A stretch of 64,000 nt of DNA from Draconibacterium orientale (lineage in GTDB: Bacteria > Bacteroidota > Bacteroidia > Bacteroidales > Prolixibacteraceae). The notes under the pieces were generated by a model, which saw only the letters and a program-made list of their open reading frames with translations, did not search any database and was not told the origin of the DNA. The stretch covers positions 4,136,501 to 4,200,500 of the forward strand of contig NZ_CP007451.1 of the NCBI RefSeq assembly GCF_000626635.1. The letters are read 5' to 3'. Numbering within the stretch: the stretch's first letter is position 1; each line of letters opens with the position of its first letter. Positions 40,044 through 50,100 of the stretch are shown one piece after another. Both the position numbers and the translations under genes were made by a program.

Positions 40044-40700
40044 TCATTCCAAAGCAAATTTATAAGTCGAACCACCAAAGGCAATAACAACCATTATTTT
40101 CCCATCGGCATTTACTATTTCGTTGTATATCTCACTTTGTGACCAATCGTAGTATCCATATTTTATTTGGTTCTTTACACCCATTGCCCCAGTTGTTAAT
40201 TCTTTGTATCCAGTTAACGTAACTGTGCCGTCTAAAAAAGATGCCGAACTTAAGTTCGCCTCTATTTTTTTACCTTCTGATGTTTTAATTTAAATAATTC
40301 CATTTTTAACACCTATCATACTTGCTTTAATGTCTTTATATTCATAAAGTTTAAATCGAATGGAGCCGTTAGTATTTTTGACAGTCTCGATTGATTTTTT
40401 AGCGTATTTTAAAGTAGTCTGAATTTGTTTTTCTGTATATCCATATTCGTTCAGTTGCTGTTTCAAATAATCTTTATATTCATCTAAGCTTTTAAATTCT
40501 GGCATTTTTTCTAAAATTGAATGCACATGTAAAGGAGAATCATTAGTTGCTGAATTTGAAAAAGTACCTATCGAAACATTTCTTTGAACTTCACCAATTT
40601 TATCGCCAAATTCATCCACTAAATCAGTCTTTTCGAAAAGAGATTGAGCATAAGTAATATTTATAAATAATAGAAAGGAAAGTGTTGTTAATATTTTCAT
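40044..40700 (-). pseudogene. Secreted hypothetical protein interrupted by an in-frame stop codon
   Basis: From the ATG at 40700 the frame encodes a signal peptide (MKILTTLSFLLFINITYAQ) and about 117 further residues, then hits TAA at 40290-40292 after MIGVKNGII. The same frame stays open for 81 more codons to a TGA at 40044-40046 (IKTSEGKKIEANLSSASFLD, then LTGYKELTTGAMGVKNQIKY and so on to KFALE). The downstream part has normal composition and no frame change, so a single C-to-T or G-to-T change of a CAA or GAA codon explains the stop. The restored protein would have 218 residues. I do not recognise the family. It may be a young pseudogene, a sequencing error or, less likely, a read-through site. 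Confidence 0.65.
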
Positions 40701-40944
40701 AATTATCTTGTTTTTATACTGTCTGCTAAACTTGCTTGTTACACCCCAATACGATAATTGTTATCAGGTTTAGGCGTACAATATCCAATTTTGTAAATGC
40801 TATTTTCTTTTGTTATTTTCAGATGTGTATTCACGCATATCGGTTTTTAGTACACTAAAACTAATCATATTTTTTATGTTTCAGGCAACAAATACATGAA
40901 AACACTTCATCACAACTAATAGGATTAAAATAACCGGCAATTTG
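40701..40944. other. Gene-free leader region of the interrupted gene
   Basis: The interval between the interrupted gene and the tandem repeat array contains a perfect GATAA-TTG-TTATC inverted repeat at 40753-40765. I see no ORF or RNA gene in it. Confidence 0.35.
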
Positions 40945-41212
40945 TTTCTTCGGAAAACCGGAAGGCAAAATCCGGCCCCGATTTATACTTCCGAAAAACC
41001 GGAGATGAAAAACAAGCTCCAGTTTTTGCTTCCGAAAAACCGGAGATAAAAATGAGCTCCCAATTTAATACTCCGAAAAACTGGAGGGCAAAATCCGGCA
41101 CCGATTTATACTTCCAAAAAATCGGAGATAAAAAACAAGCTCCAGTTTTTGCCTCCGAAAAACCGGAGACAAAAATTAGCTTCCAATTCAGAACTCCGAA
41201 AAACCGGAGAAC
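40945..41212. repeat. Nested tandem repeat array of hairpin units
   Basis: Seven units with a period of about 41 nt each carry a core of the form CTTCCGAAAAACCGGAG, which can fold as CTCCG-AAAAAC-CGGAG. The tails between cores come in three types in the order A, B, C, A, B, C (for example GCAAAATCCGGC-, CAAGCTCCAGTTTTTG and GAGCTCCCAATTTAATA), so the real period is about 123 nt, present twice with a partial third copy. The tail CCAGTTTTTG is an inverted copy of CAAAAACTGG. It reads open on the minus strand because 123 is a multiple of three, but this is probably not a gene. The spacers are not unique, so it is not a CRISPR array. Confidence 0.8.
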
Positions 41213-41364
41213 AGAAACAATAAAGCTTTTCGCCATTCTTGCAGATTTAAAGTGGCGGAAATTTTAGCGAATCTTTCCGGATAATTTTATGTTATCTGTT
41301 GACTTTCTGAAAAAATGACCTTAACTTGTATTTCTAATTTTAATCACCAATAAAATATTTAATC

Positions 41365-42099
41365 ATGAAAAAGGTTATTTTCTCCTATTACACACTTGCT
41401 GCATTAACTGCATTGGCACAAAAAATCATTAATCTTTTAAACGCTAAACTTCCTGAAAACGCAATGGTAATTGCCCTGCTTAACCGTTTTCAGCCGCAGA
41501 TTGAAACAGCTCTGCAGGCTATTGGAAGCTCAAGGAAAACACCGCTTACCCAAATTGTAACAGCTGCCGATTTGCGCCGCGATGATACATTCCGTTCGTT
41601 GCGCGACACGATTAAAGCCGGGTTGCGCCGCCAAAACGAAGCGTATCGTAGCGCTTGCGAAGCACTTTGGCTCGAGTTTGAAAAAAACAACCTGGAGCTG
41701 TATTACCTCGCCCGCGATAAACAAACTGCCGCTACTGAGAGTTTGTTGGCTGACCTGCGCAAACCTAAAAACGCCCCGCACCTGGCAACTACTAATACTA
41801 CCGAATGGGTAACAGAACTGGATAACGATAATCAGGCATATGTAGCAGCAGCTACACAACGCAGTGCTGCCCGCTCGGCCGACGATACCTTGCAAGATGC
41901 CGAGGCCTTAAAGGACCTGAAAACATCGCTCGAACTGCTGGAAAATATACTAAACACCATGCAGGCCATGCAGGAACCACAAAATATCGACGAGGTGGTG
42001 GCCGAAGTGTCGCAATACATCGCCGAAGCCAATGCCGCTGCCAAACAAAGTCAAAGCAACAGCAGCAACGACGAGAACGATAACGACGACACGGAATAA
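41365..42099 (+). CDS. DUF6261 family protein
   Basis: The 244-residue cytoplasmic protein is rich in Ala, Leu, Gln and Glu and almost entirely helical. It begins MKKVIFSYYTLAALTALAQK and includes SSRKTPLTQIVTAADLRRDD and a central RDTIKAGLRRQNEAYRSACE, ending in a low-complexity acidic tail (QSNSSNDENDNDDTE). It fits the uncharacterised DUF6261 family, common in Bacteroidota and often multicopy. The codon usage is more GC-rich than its surroundings. It lies between the tandem repeat array and REP-like palindromes, as if in an accessory region. No function can be assigned. Confidence 0.7.
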   Translation: MKKVIFSYYTLAALTALAQKIINLLNAKLPENAMVIALLNRFQPQIETALQAIGSSRKTPLTQIVTAADLRRDDTFRSLRDTIKAGLRRQNEAYRSACEALWLEFEKNNLELYYLARDKQTAATESLLADLRKPKNAPHLATTNTTEWVTELDNDNQAYVAAATQRSAARSADDTLQDAEALKDLKTSLELLENILNTMQAMQEPQNIDEVVAEVSQYIAEANAAAKQSQSNSSNDENDNDDTE

Positions 42100-42147
42100 A
42101 CATCAATCCAAAAGAAACTCTCGGTCGATAGGTTAAATTTTGGTTTT

Positions 42148-42183
42148 ACCGGCCTGCCCTTTCTGGGGTGGGCCGGTTTTTTG
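42148..42183 (+). terminator. Rho-independent terminator after the DUF6261 gene
   Basis: ACCGGCCTGCCC at 42148-42159 pairs with GGGTGGGCCGGT at 42166-42177 with one internal mismatch; six T residues follow. Confidence 0.8.
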
Positions 42184-42325
42184 TAGATGCCGGCAGCATC
42201 ACATGTTTATAGCATAATACGAATGAAAAATATCCGACTCCGGTGGGAGTCGCACCATGCCCCGTCAATTAATTTTCTATAAATAGTTGAATCCTCCGGA
42301 TTCGATCAATACCCCCTGGTAAGAG

Positions 42326-42339
42326 CTCCCGTCAGGGAG
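42326..42339. repeat. REP-like palindrome
   Basis: CTCCC-GTCA-GGGAG forms a perfect five-pair hairpin. A related sequence (CTCCCGTCAGCTGAGAGG) recurs at 42589-42606. Confidence 0.55.
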
Positions 42340-42519
42340 AGGGGTTGAGAATAAAAATCTCATTATACCAATTGTACTTTATTTTGCCGCATGGCAATAA
42401 GAAAGTTTACAATGGTAAATGCCGATAATACAACAAAGGAGAAGACTGAACGAAGTGAAAGTATGCGACATTTTGTTGTTAAATCGGTATTAATTGCTTT
42501 ACCCTTTTGTCTGTCGACA

Positions 42520-42613
42520 TTTCCCCTCACGAGGGGAAACCGTTTTGATGAAAAGTCTGTTAACAACCGGCTCCCCTGGCGAGGGGAGCTCCCGTCAGCT
42601 GAGAGGTAGGGGG
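42520..42613. repeat. REP-like palindrome cluster
   Basis: Three palindromic units occur in 94 nt: TTTCCCCTC-AC-GAGGGGAAA at 42520-42539 (perfect nine-pair stem), CTCCCC-TGGCGA-GGGGAG at 42571-42588, and an imperfect CTCCCGTCAGCTGAGAGG at 42589-42606 followed by GGGGG. A similar CCCCCTCGAGGGGG core with a GGGGG follower is inside the PepSY gene at 57902. Confidence 0.65.
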
Positions 42614-42639
42614 TCTTCCCATTTTGGCGGGGCATTTGT

Positions 42640-44437
42640 CTATCGCACCTCAGTAAGTGCGTCAACCCTTACCGCCGGAAGTTTAAAATAAAACAGCGAG
42701 CCGGCACCTTTTTCGCCGGTACTTTCAACACCCACTTTACCGCCCAGCTTTTCGATAATACGTTTTACAATCGATAGCCCAAGTCCGTAACCGCCGGCTT
42801 TATCGGGTTGGCAGTCGTGTATGTTTCCGGAATATTTTCGTGTGCTGATCTTCAGGAATTCCATCGCCATTGTCTTTCACCCAGTATTTCACCATTCCTT
42901 GTCCGCTAAGTTCGCAGCCCACTTTTATATGTGGCGGAGCACCTCCGTATTTCATCGCATTCGATAACAGGTTTATCCAGATTTCCTCAATCCACGGCGC
43001 ATAAGCCTGTGCATCAATCCAATTGTTTTCCAGTTCAATGGTGGCTTTGCAATCGGCAACCATATCGGCAATCTGTGCCATTGCGGCAGCATAAACTTGC
43101 TGCATTTCAATGGGGGCGATTTTAACATCCTCGTGTCCGGCAGTGGCCATTTTCAGCAATTCGTTGGTTACGCTTATGGTTTTAGCCGACGATTCTTTAA
43201 TTACCGCCGAAAACTCCTTAATCGCATCCATATCGCCTTCTTCAATTGCTCCTAAAATAATATCGCTTGACGAATAAATTACGCCTAACGAGTTTTTCAG
43301 ATCGTGCGCCAGCGTGTGGGCATACGCATCCAAATCGTCGATTAGCTTTTCGTTTCGTTTATTCTGTAACTTTAGCTGTTCGTTCTTTTTGGTAAGCTCA
43401 ATTTCCGCCAGTCGGCTTGACGAAACATCGCTTAAAACCATCAGCTTTCCGCTAAGTTTTCCCCGCTGGTCGTAAAGTGCAGTAATCCTTACCTGGTAAT
43501 AAAATGTTTGGTTATTGTGCTTCAATTCAAAGTCGGTAAACCGATCTTCATTTGCCTGAAGCAACTCAATAATAGCAGGGAATTGTTGAAACGTATTCAT
43601 AAAGTTGGAATGAATGCATGTCTTTTTATTCAACCCAAACGTTTTTATCAGGGCCGGATTGGCTTCTTCAATAATCCCGTTGGTATTGATTACCAAAACC
43701 CCTTCATTCATGGTGCCCAGCAGTTTCTCGCGGGCCAGCGGAATCAGCTCAAATATTTTGTAGCGGAATATCCCAAATGCAATAATCAGCCCGGTTAAAA
43801 CAAACGAAACGGTGGTCCAGTCGAAACCCGGAACCGGATTAATATTGAAAATATACATCAGGTTGGCAATTACCGGAATAAGCGAGGCAATGATGAGTAT
43901 TCGGATTTGTTTTTTGTAAAAACTGGTAAAGGTCGAAATTGAGCTAACCAGGTTAAAAATCCCCCAGGCAATTAGTGTAAACGCATACATATCAAAAATC
44001 CAAAACCAAATGCCGTGTTTGTAATACAGCATATTGGTGCTGCTGTCTAAAGTGTAATCTTTCCAGATAAGCCCGTGTTTGTTGTTGGTAAATACCAGAA
44101 TTAGCGTTATTATCGGAATAATAAGCGAAAGAAGAATACTCTGTTTATTTACCAAACTAAATTTCTGACTAAAAGCGGTGGTGAAAAAGAAATAGGTAAG
44201 CGGGATAAACACGATGCCCAGATACGACATTTGCGAGAAGAAAACTTTTTCTTCAAAAACAGGAGTACCAAACTCAAGGGCGTAACTAAATGCCCAGATG
44301 GTAACAAAAAACTCCAGTAAAATAAGGAAGCGAACCTCAGCGGCTTTTCTGAACTTCCATAAAAGTAAACATGTGCCAATGGCAGTAAAAGCAGTTATTA
44401 ATTGAATAAGACTGTTACTCGGTAAAAAATCTATCAT
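42640..44437 (-). pseudogene. 7TM-type sensor histidine kinase, frameshifted near its C-terminus
   Basis: From the ATG at 44437 the frame encodes a histidine-kinase 7TM sensor (about 1-215, seven hydrophobic helices), a PAS domain (about 225-345, EGVLVINTNGIIEEANPALI), a HisKA domain with DAYAHTLAHDLKNSLGVIYS and an HATPase domain with NLLSNAMKYGG and [17 protein letters not shown]. It then goes out of frame after HTRLPTR (stop at 42800). The rest, [20 protein letters not shown] to the end at 42640, lies in the next frame. Removing one C near 42810-42811 restores [18 protein letters not shown]. Without the repair, the last G box is lost and the kinase could not work. Confidence 0.85.
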
Positions 44438-44481
44438 AGTAAGGGTCTGTTGCTATTTTTTCAAAATTAATCATTAAACCG

Positions 44482-44507
44482 AATACTTAGGCATCCTGCT
44501 AAGTATT
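44482..44507. repeat. Perfect 9-bp inverted repeat between divergent genes
   Basis: AATACTTAG at 44482-44490 and CTAAGTATT at 44499-44507 with an eight-base loop lie 45 nt upstream of the 7TM kinase gene. No T tract follows, so it may be an operator rather than a terminator. Confidence 0.5.
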
Positions 44508-44724
44508 GTTGGAACCGGGATTTTACAATTGGCAATAAATGATTACTACAATCCTTCACTGTTTTACTTGCTAAAAAAAGATCTGGCTTTACGTCAGCAC
44601 TCCGTAATAGCACAATAATTGTTTCCTGTTATTAAGTCAAATGACAATTCAACCATCAAAATGTTTTAAATCCTTGTTTTTTTTCCGGCGTTTTATTCTC
44701 TTTAACGCATTAAAATATTTTAAG

Positions 44725-46872
44725 ATGATGAAGAAAAGTTTGTTGCTGGTATTACTTGTTTTTAGTTTGTTTCAGCTTTCGGCCAAAGAAGGAATGTGGA
44801 TTCCTATTCTGCTGGAAAAATACAACCTGGCAGAAATGCAGGAAATGGGGTTTAAACTGAGTGCCGATGATATTTACGATGTAAACCACTCGAGCATGAA
44901 AGATGCAGTGGTAATTTTTGGCGGAGGATGTACCGGAGAACTGATATCGGATGAAGGACTGCTGATTACCAATCACCATTGCGGATACCGCCAGATTCAA
45001 TCGCACAGCACCGTAGAACACGATTACCTTACCAATGGTTTTTGGGCCATGAGCCGCGATGAAGAATTGCCCAACGAACGCTTAACGGTAAGTTTTCTGG
45101 AGTACATGAAAGATGTTACCGACAGTGTATTGGCCGGAACCGAAAATATGGATGGCGAAGCAGCAGACAAAAAAATAAAGGAAAATACCGACCGCATTAT
45201 TAAAGAAGCCCGTAACGACGGGAAATTTACCGCTTCGGTAAAGCCGCTTTTTTATGGCAACCAGTATTTCCTGTATGTTTACAAAGTATATAAAGATGTG
45301 CGTTTGGTGGGGGCGCCACCATCGGCCATTGGCAAGTTTGGCGGCGATACCGACAACTGGATGTGGCCGCGCCATACCGGCGATTTTTCGCTGTTCCGTA
45401 TTTATGCCGATAAGAACAACGAACCGGCAGAGTATTCGCCCGACAATGTGCCTTTTAAACCAAAAAAATCGTTCCCCGTTTCGATGAAGGGTATTCAGCC
45501 CGGCGATTTTACAATGGTTTTTGGTAACCCGGGAACTACCATGCAATACTGGCCACACCAGGCAGTTGATGTAACCATGAACCAACGCGATCCGGATCGT
45601 ATTATGCTGCGCGATAAAAAACTGGATATTATTGGAAGCGATATGGAATCGGATCCGAAAATTCGTATTCAGTATGCTGCAAAATATGCAGGTATCAGTA
45701 ATGCGTGGAAAAAATGGCAGGGCGAAATTAAAGGGTTAAAACGCCTCGATGCCATTAATAAAAAGCGGGACTACGAAGAAGAATTCAAAAAATGGGCACA
45801 GCAAAACAATACCTGGGAAAATAAATACAAACCGGTGTTTGATGCTTTCGATGTGCTGTATGCCGACTATTCAACCTACATAAAAGCTTACGATTATTAC
45901 CGCGAAATTGTGATGAGCGGAGTAGAGGTGTTTAAAGGCGCACGCACCATCAACTCTATAATCAATAACATTGAGAACGACCAGGATGAAAGAGCCGAAA
46001 GCATGCGTTCGGCCATGCTTAAAGGGCTGCCCGGCTTTTACAAAGATTTTAACCAACCAACCGACGAAGCTTTGTTTGCCACGCTTATGCCCGAGCTGAT
46101 TAATGGCCTCGATGCCTCGTTTTTACCTGCTGAAGTGGTGGAGACAATTAGAAACCTCGATCAGGAAAAACTGGTGAAAAAAGTCTATCAGAAATCGATA
46201 CTTACCGATCGGAAAAAGCTGGAAGATCTGCTGGAAAATGGTTCGGAAAAACAATTGTTAAAGTTGCGCAAAGATCCGCTTATTTCTATGTTCAACCAAC
46301 TGAACTTTATTTACGAAAAGGATATTATGCCGGAGGTTCGGAAAATCAGTAAATCAATCGACGATAACATGAAGGTTTACATGGCCGGATTGATGGAAAT
46401 GAAAAAAGGACAGGCTTTTTACCCCGATGCCAACCTTACGTTGCGTGTTGCCTACGGACAAGTGGAAGGTTACGAGCCCAAAGACGGTGTGAAATACAAG
46501 TACTATACAACGCTTACGGGGATTATGGAAAAAGACAATCCGGAGATCTACGACTACGATGTGCCTGATCGCTTAAAAGAACTTTACCACGCAAAAGATT
46601 TCGGACAATACGAAGTAAACGGCGATGTGCCGGTTTGTTTTACAGCCTCAAATCATACTACCGGTGGTAACTCGGGCAGTCCGGTTGTAAATGGTAACGG
46701 CGAGTTGATCGGGGTAAATTTCGATCGTTGCTGGGAAGGGACAATGAGCGACATTATGTTTGATCCGGAGCGCTGTCGCAATATCTCGCTCGATATTCGT
46801 TATGCCCTTTTTATTATCGATAAATTTGCAGGAGCCGGTTATTTATTGGAGGAGATGGAGATTGTGAAGTAA
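44725..46872 (+). CDS. S46 family dipeptidyl-peptidase (DPP7/DPP11 type)
   Basis: The ATG at 44725 or 44728 gives about 715 residues beginning with a signal peptide (MKKSLLLVLLVFSLFQLSA); the upstream frame to 44641 is not needed. The chymotrypsin-like catalytic residues are His in LLITNHHCGYRQ, Asp in FGGDTDNWMWPRHTGDF, and Ser in TTGGNSGSPVVNG near the C-terminus. The fold is split by a large helical domain, as in the family. S46 enzymes remove dipeptides from oligopeptides in the periplasm. The pocket motif here is NFDRCWEG; an Arg at that position marks acidic-specific DPP11, whereas Gly marks DPP7, so Asp/Glu specificity is likely (from memory of the family). Confidence 0.92.
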   Translation: MMKKSLLLVLLVFSLFQLSAKEGMWIPILLEKYNLAEMQEMGFKLSADDIYDVNHSSMKDAVVIFGGGCTGELISDEGLLITNHHCGYRQIQSHSTVEHDYLTNGFWAMSRDEELPNERLTVSFLEYMKDVTDSVLAGTENMDGEAADKKIKENTDRIIKEARNDGKFTASVKPLFYGNQYFLYVYKVYKDVRLVGAPPSAIGKFGGDTDNWMWPRHTGDFSLFRIYADKNNEPAEYSPDNVPFKPKKSFPVSMKGIQPGDFTMVFGNPGTTMQYWPHQAVDVTMNQRDPDRIMLRDKKLDIIGSDMESDPKIRIQYAAKYAGISNAWKKWQGEIKGLKRLDAINKKRDYEEEFKKWAQQNNTWENKYKPVFDAFDVLYADYSTYIKAYDYYREIVMSGVEVFKGARTINSIINNIENDQDERAESMRSAMLKGLPGFYKDFNQPTDEALFATLMPELINGLDASFLPAEVVETIRNLDQEKLVKKVYQKSILTDRKKLEDLLENGSEKQLLKLRKDPLISMFNQLNFIYEKDIMPEVRKISKSIDDNMKVYMAGLMEMKKGQAFYPDANLTLRVAYGQVEGYEPKDGVKYKYYTTLTGIMEKDNPEIYDYDVPDRLKELYHAKDFGQYEVNGDVPVCFTASNHTTGGNSGSPVVNGNGELIGVNFDRCWEGTMSDIMFDPERCRNISLDIRYALFIIDKFAGAGYLLEEMEIVK

Positions 46873-46995
46873 ATTCAAACAGGTAAATTTTACGGTTAAG
46901 GCTAATCGGTTTTATTTAACTAAAACACAATTAAAATTATAGTCTGGTATCGATTTTTAATCTTTTTTGAAGGCAATATCAGCCCTTTTAACCTA

Positions 46996-47023
46996 TTGAC
47001 TTTTAAAAATTACAATATTTTTG
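46996..47023 (+). promoter_or_regulatory. Bacteroidota-type promoter of the propeller kinase gene
   Basis: TTG at 46996-46998, a 17-nt spacer and TATTTTTG at 47016-47023 match the phylum consensus. The leader to the ATG at 47111 would be about 80 nt. Confidence 0.55.
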
Positions 47024-47110
47024 TAGTTAACTGAAGTGAACATCAATAGTAATTCTCTATTTATTCGGGAAGGGATAAGAATTATCGGGATGTTTTAAAG
47101 GGCTTTTTTT

Positions 47111-50100
47111 ATGTATTACCGAAACCAGCTGACTTTTAAATTGTTTAAGAGTATGGTTTTTATGATAAAATCGATTAAAAAAAAATATTGGGTTAAATCT
47201 CTCTTACTGTTTTGTACAATCATTATTTCTGTTGTTTCATTTGCCGAAACCATCGATTTAATTTATGCAGATCCGATTCCTGATAAAGAATTTAAAAGTA
47301 AAAACAGTACATGTATTGTTCAGGATGATAAAGGATTTGTTTGGATTGGAACCAACGACGGACTTTATTGCTTAAGGGGCGACAATTTGGCGCGATACCT
47401 CTCAGGAGGTAATGATAGCACAAGTTTATACGATAACCGTATTCAGGATTTGTTTGTCGATAAGTCAGGAAAGCTTTGGATTATATCCATAGATGGCTTA
47501 TGTACGTACAACCCGTGTTTCGATAACTTTAACCGTATTATCAGCTCGTTTGAATTGGGTGATGGCGAATTTCGTCAAATTTCAGCTATACAACAGGATC
47601 AGACGAACAATATTTATATCTCTGTTACCAATTCAATTTACCGAATCGATAAGGAGCAAAATACACTCGAGCTTGTTTTCCACAATCCCGATTTCTGGAT
47701 AACTGACTTTCTTTTCGATGAAAACAATAATATATGGATTTCATCGAATAACGGAGGATTGACCTATTTTGACATCACTGAACGCACATCGGAAAGATTT
47801 CTTTCAGATGCCACAGATAAAACGAGCCTGAGCAATAATCATATCTTTGATATTTCTTTAGTAGATAATTCAAAACTCTGGATTGCAACTTATGGTGGTG
47901 GTGTTAATTTACTGGATACTAAAACCCGGGAAATTAAAAGATATACCACTGGGGATAATTATTCTGATTATGTGGTTTTCATCTATGCCGATCGCAATAA
48001 TACTATTTGGATTTGTGATTTAAAAGGTATGCGGAGATACGATAAAGAATCAGATACTTTTGTGCGGATACAAAGCGTTAATACCGCCGGAGACCTTGTT
48101 AAAGAATTTCCTTCCCGGGTGCTTCAGGACAAGCAGGGGAATTACTGGACCGTTAATAGCCCCGGTGGTATTGGTTTAAGATATCAATCGAAAGGAATAA
48201 GCATATATGATGAAAATCCGGGGAAATTCTGGCATACGATTAATAACAATACTTTGACAATTGCTTTTAATGATAATAACGTTTGTTGGATTGGAAATGC
48301 GAATGATGGTATTGATGTTTTTGATTTTAAAAACAAACGTCACCGGGTTTATCATTCTGACCTGAATGATCCCGGGAGTTTGGGACGAGGCGCAGTTTGC
48401 TGCTTATATAACGACAGCCAAAACAGAATGTGGGTGGGGACCAACCTCGGAGGCCTGCAGTGTTACGACCCGGTGAACGACAAGTTTATTACTTATGTGC
48501 ATGATCCGCAGGATTCATTGTCGATTTCGAATAACGATATCAGGGGAATACAGGAGGATGCTGATGGTAATTTCTGGGTGATTACGCACGGAAAAGGAAT
48601 TGATTATTTTAATTATAAGGAACAAAAATTTTATAATTACAACGTTGCAGAAAACGGATTATCGAATGACTGGCCTTTTCAGCTATTGCTTGATTCGGAT
48701 GAAAATCTTTGGGTAGCATCGCCCAGTGGTGTGAGTGTATTGAAAAAAGGTGAAAAGAAATTCACATGCTATTATCATGTGCCGGAATATTCGTATACCA
48801 TTCCCAGCGATTATATAAATTGTTTGTTTCAGGATTCAAAAAAACGAATCTGGATTGGCACATTCTCGGGATTGTGCAGATACATACCTGATGGTGATAA
48901 TTTTCATCGGGTTGATCCCGGATTTCCTGCGCATAACATTTGTTCTGTTGAAGAAGACCGGAACGGAAATTTGTGGGTTAGTTCGGTTACCGGAATTACA
49001 GGTTTTAATCCTGAAACAGAACAATTAATTGTCAACCTTGATGAAGCTGACGGACTTCCCTCTGGAATATTTAAAGCCGGAAGTAGTGCAAAAAGTGCAA
49101 ATAACGTGCTGTTTTTTGGAGGCGATAAGGGAATAGCGAGTTTTAATCCTGAAAAACTAAAACTAAATACCGGGGTGCCGGATGTATTTATCAGTGGAAT
49201 TTTTCTTCAGAATAAGAAAGTTGAAAAATTCGGGCCAGATGAAATTCTTCCAAAGAGCCCGCTTTGTGCCGACAATATTAATTTAAAATACAACCAAAAT
49301 TCCGTTGGTTTTGAATATACTTCCACCAACTATGTCGATCATGCCAATAATAAGTATAAATACAAACTTGAAGGTATTGATGAAGACTGGATTGAAACGA
49401 ATCATTCGCATGTAAACTATAATTACCTGCCACACGGTAAATATGTGTTCAGGGTTATTGCGGCAAATAACGATGGAATATGGAACAACACAGGAGCATC
49501 GATGAAAGTAATTATTCAACCTCCTTTATGGTTGGAATGGTGGTTTATTGCAAGCTTTATCGTATTTCTTGGATTGCTGGTTGTTGTAATTTTCAGATAC
49601 CGGGTTGCTAAACTTAAAGCAGAAAAAGAAAAGCTGGAAACCCTGGTAGAAGAAAGAACCAAAGTTTTAAACGATAAAAACCGTTTACTTGAGCTCCAGA
49701 AGGAGAAACTCCATGTACGAAATTCGTTGCTAAAACAACAAAAACAGCAAATTGAAACCCAGGCAAATAAAATTACCGAGGTGGCTGAAAACCTCTCGTT
49801 GTTAAATGCTGAACTTACAACCGCGAATACTACAAAAGACAAGCTTTTCTCCATAATTGCACACGATCTCATCAATCCGTTTAATGCAATTTTAGGTTTC
49901 TCGGAAGTGTTAAATAAAGGATACAAAAACATGGATGAAGAGAATCGGGTGGAGATAATAAAGCATATACACGAGTCGTCGCGCAACGCATTTGATTTGC
50001 TGAACAGCTTGTTACACTGGGCCCGAAGTCAGGACAAAAAAATTGAGTTTAACCCGGAGAATTTAACTATTGCTGAAATCTTTTCAAATGTAATGGTTGA

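Larger units (their letters stand above)
42184..42639. other. Gene-free interval with REP-like palindromes
   Basis: About 455 nt hold no gene I can support. The short frames seen here coincide with palindromic elements (42326-42339 and 42520-42613) and with the segment that reads as AIRKFTMVNADNTTKEKT, which has no match I know. Confidence 0.45.

Noticed and set aside
39800-40142. Overlapping plus-strand frames between the ABM and the interrupted gene
   Set aside because: Three frames are open at once over a GC-rich dispersed repeat; none has a recognisable domain.
40945-41212. Possible CRISPR array
   Set aside because: The repeats are regular, but the intervening sequences recur in an A-B-C order instead of being unique spacers, and no cas gene is nearby.
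40925-41236. Minus-strand frame with a repeated 41-residue unit
   Set aside because: The frame stays open because the 123-nt period is a multiple of three. The hairpin cores and low-complexity composition explain it, and there is no promoter or domain.
42391-42691. Short frames around the REP-like palindromes
   Set aside because: They coincide with palindromes on both strands and show no conserved protein feature.
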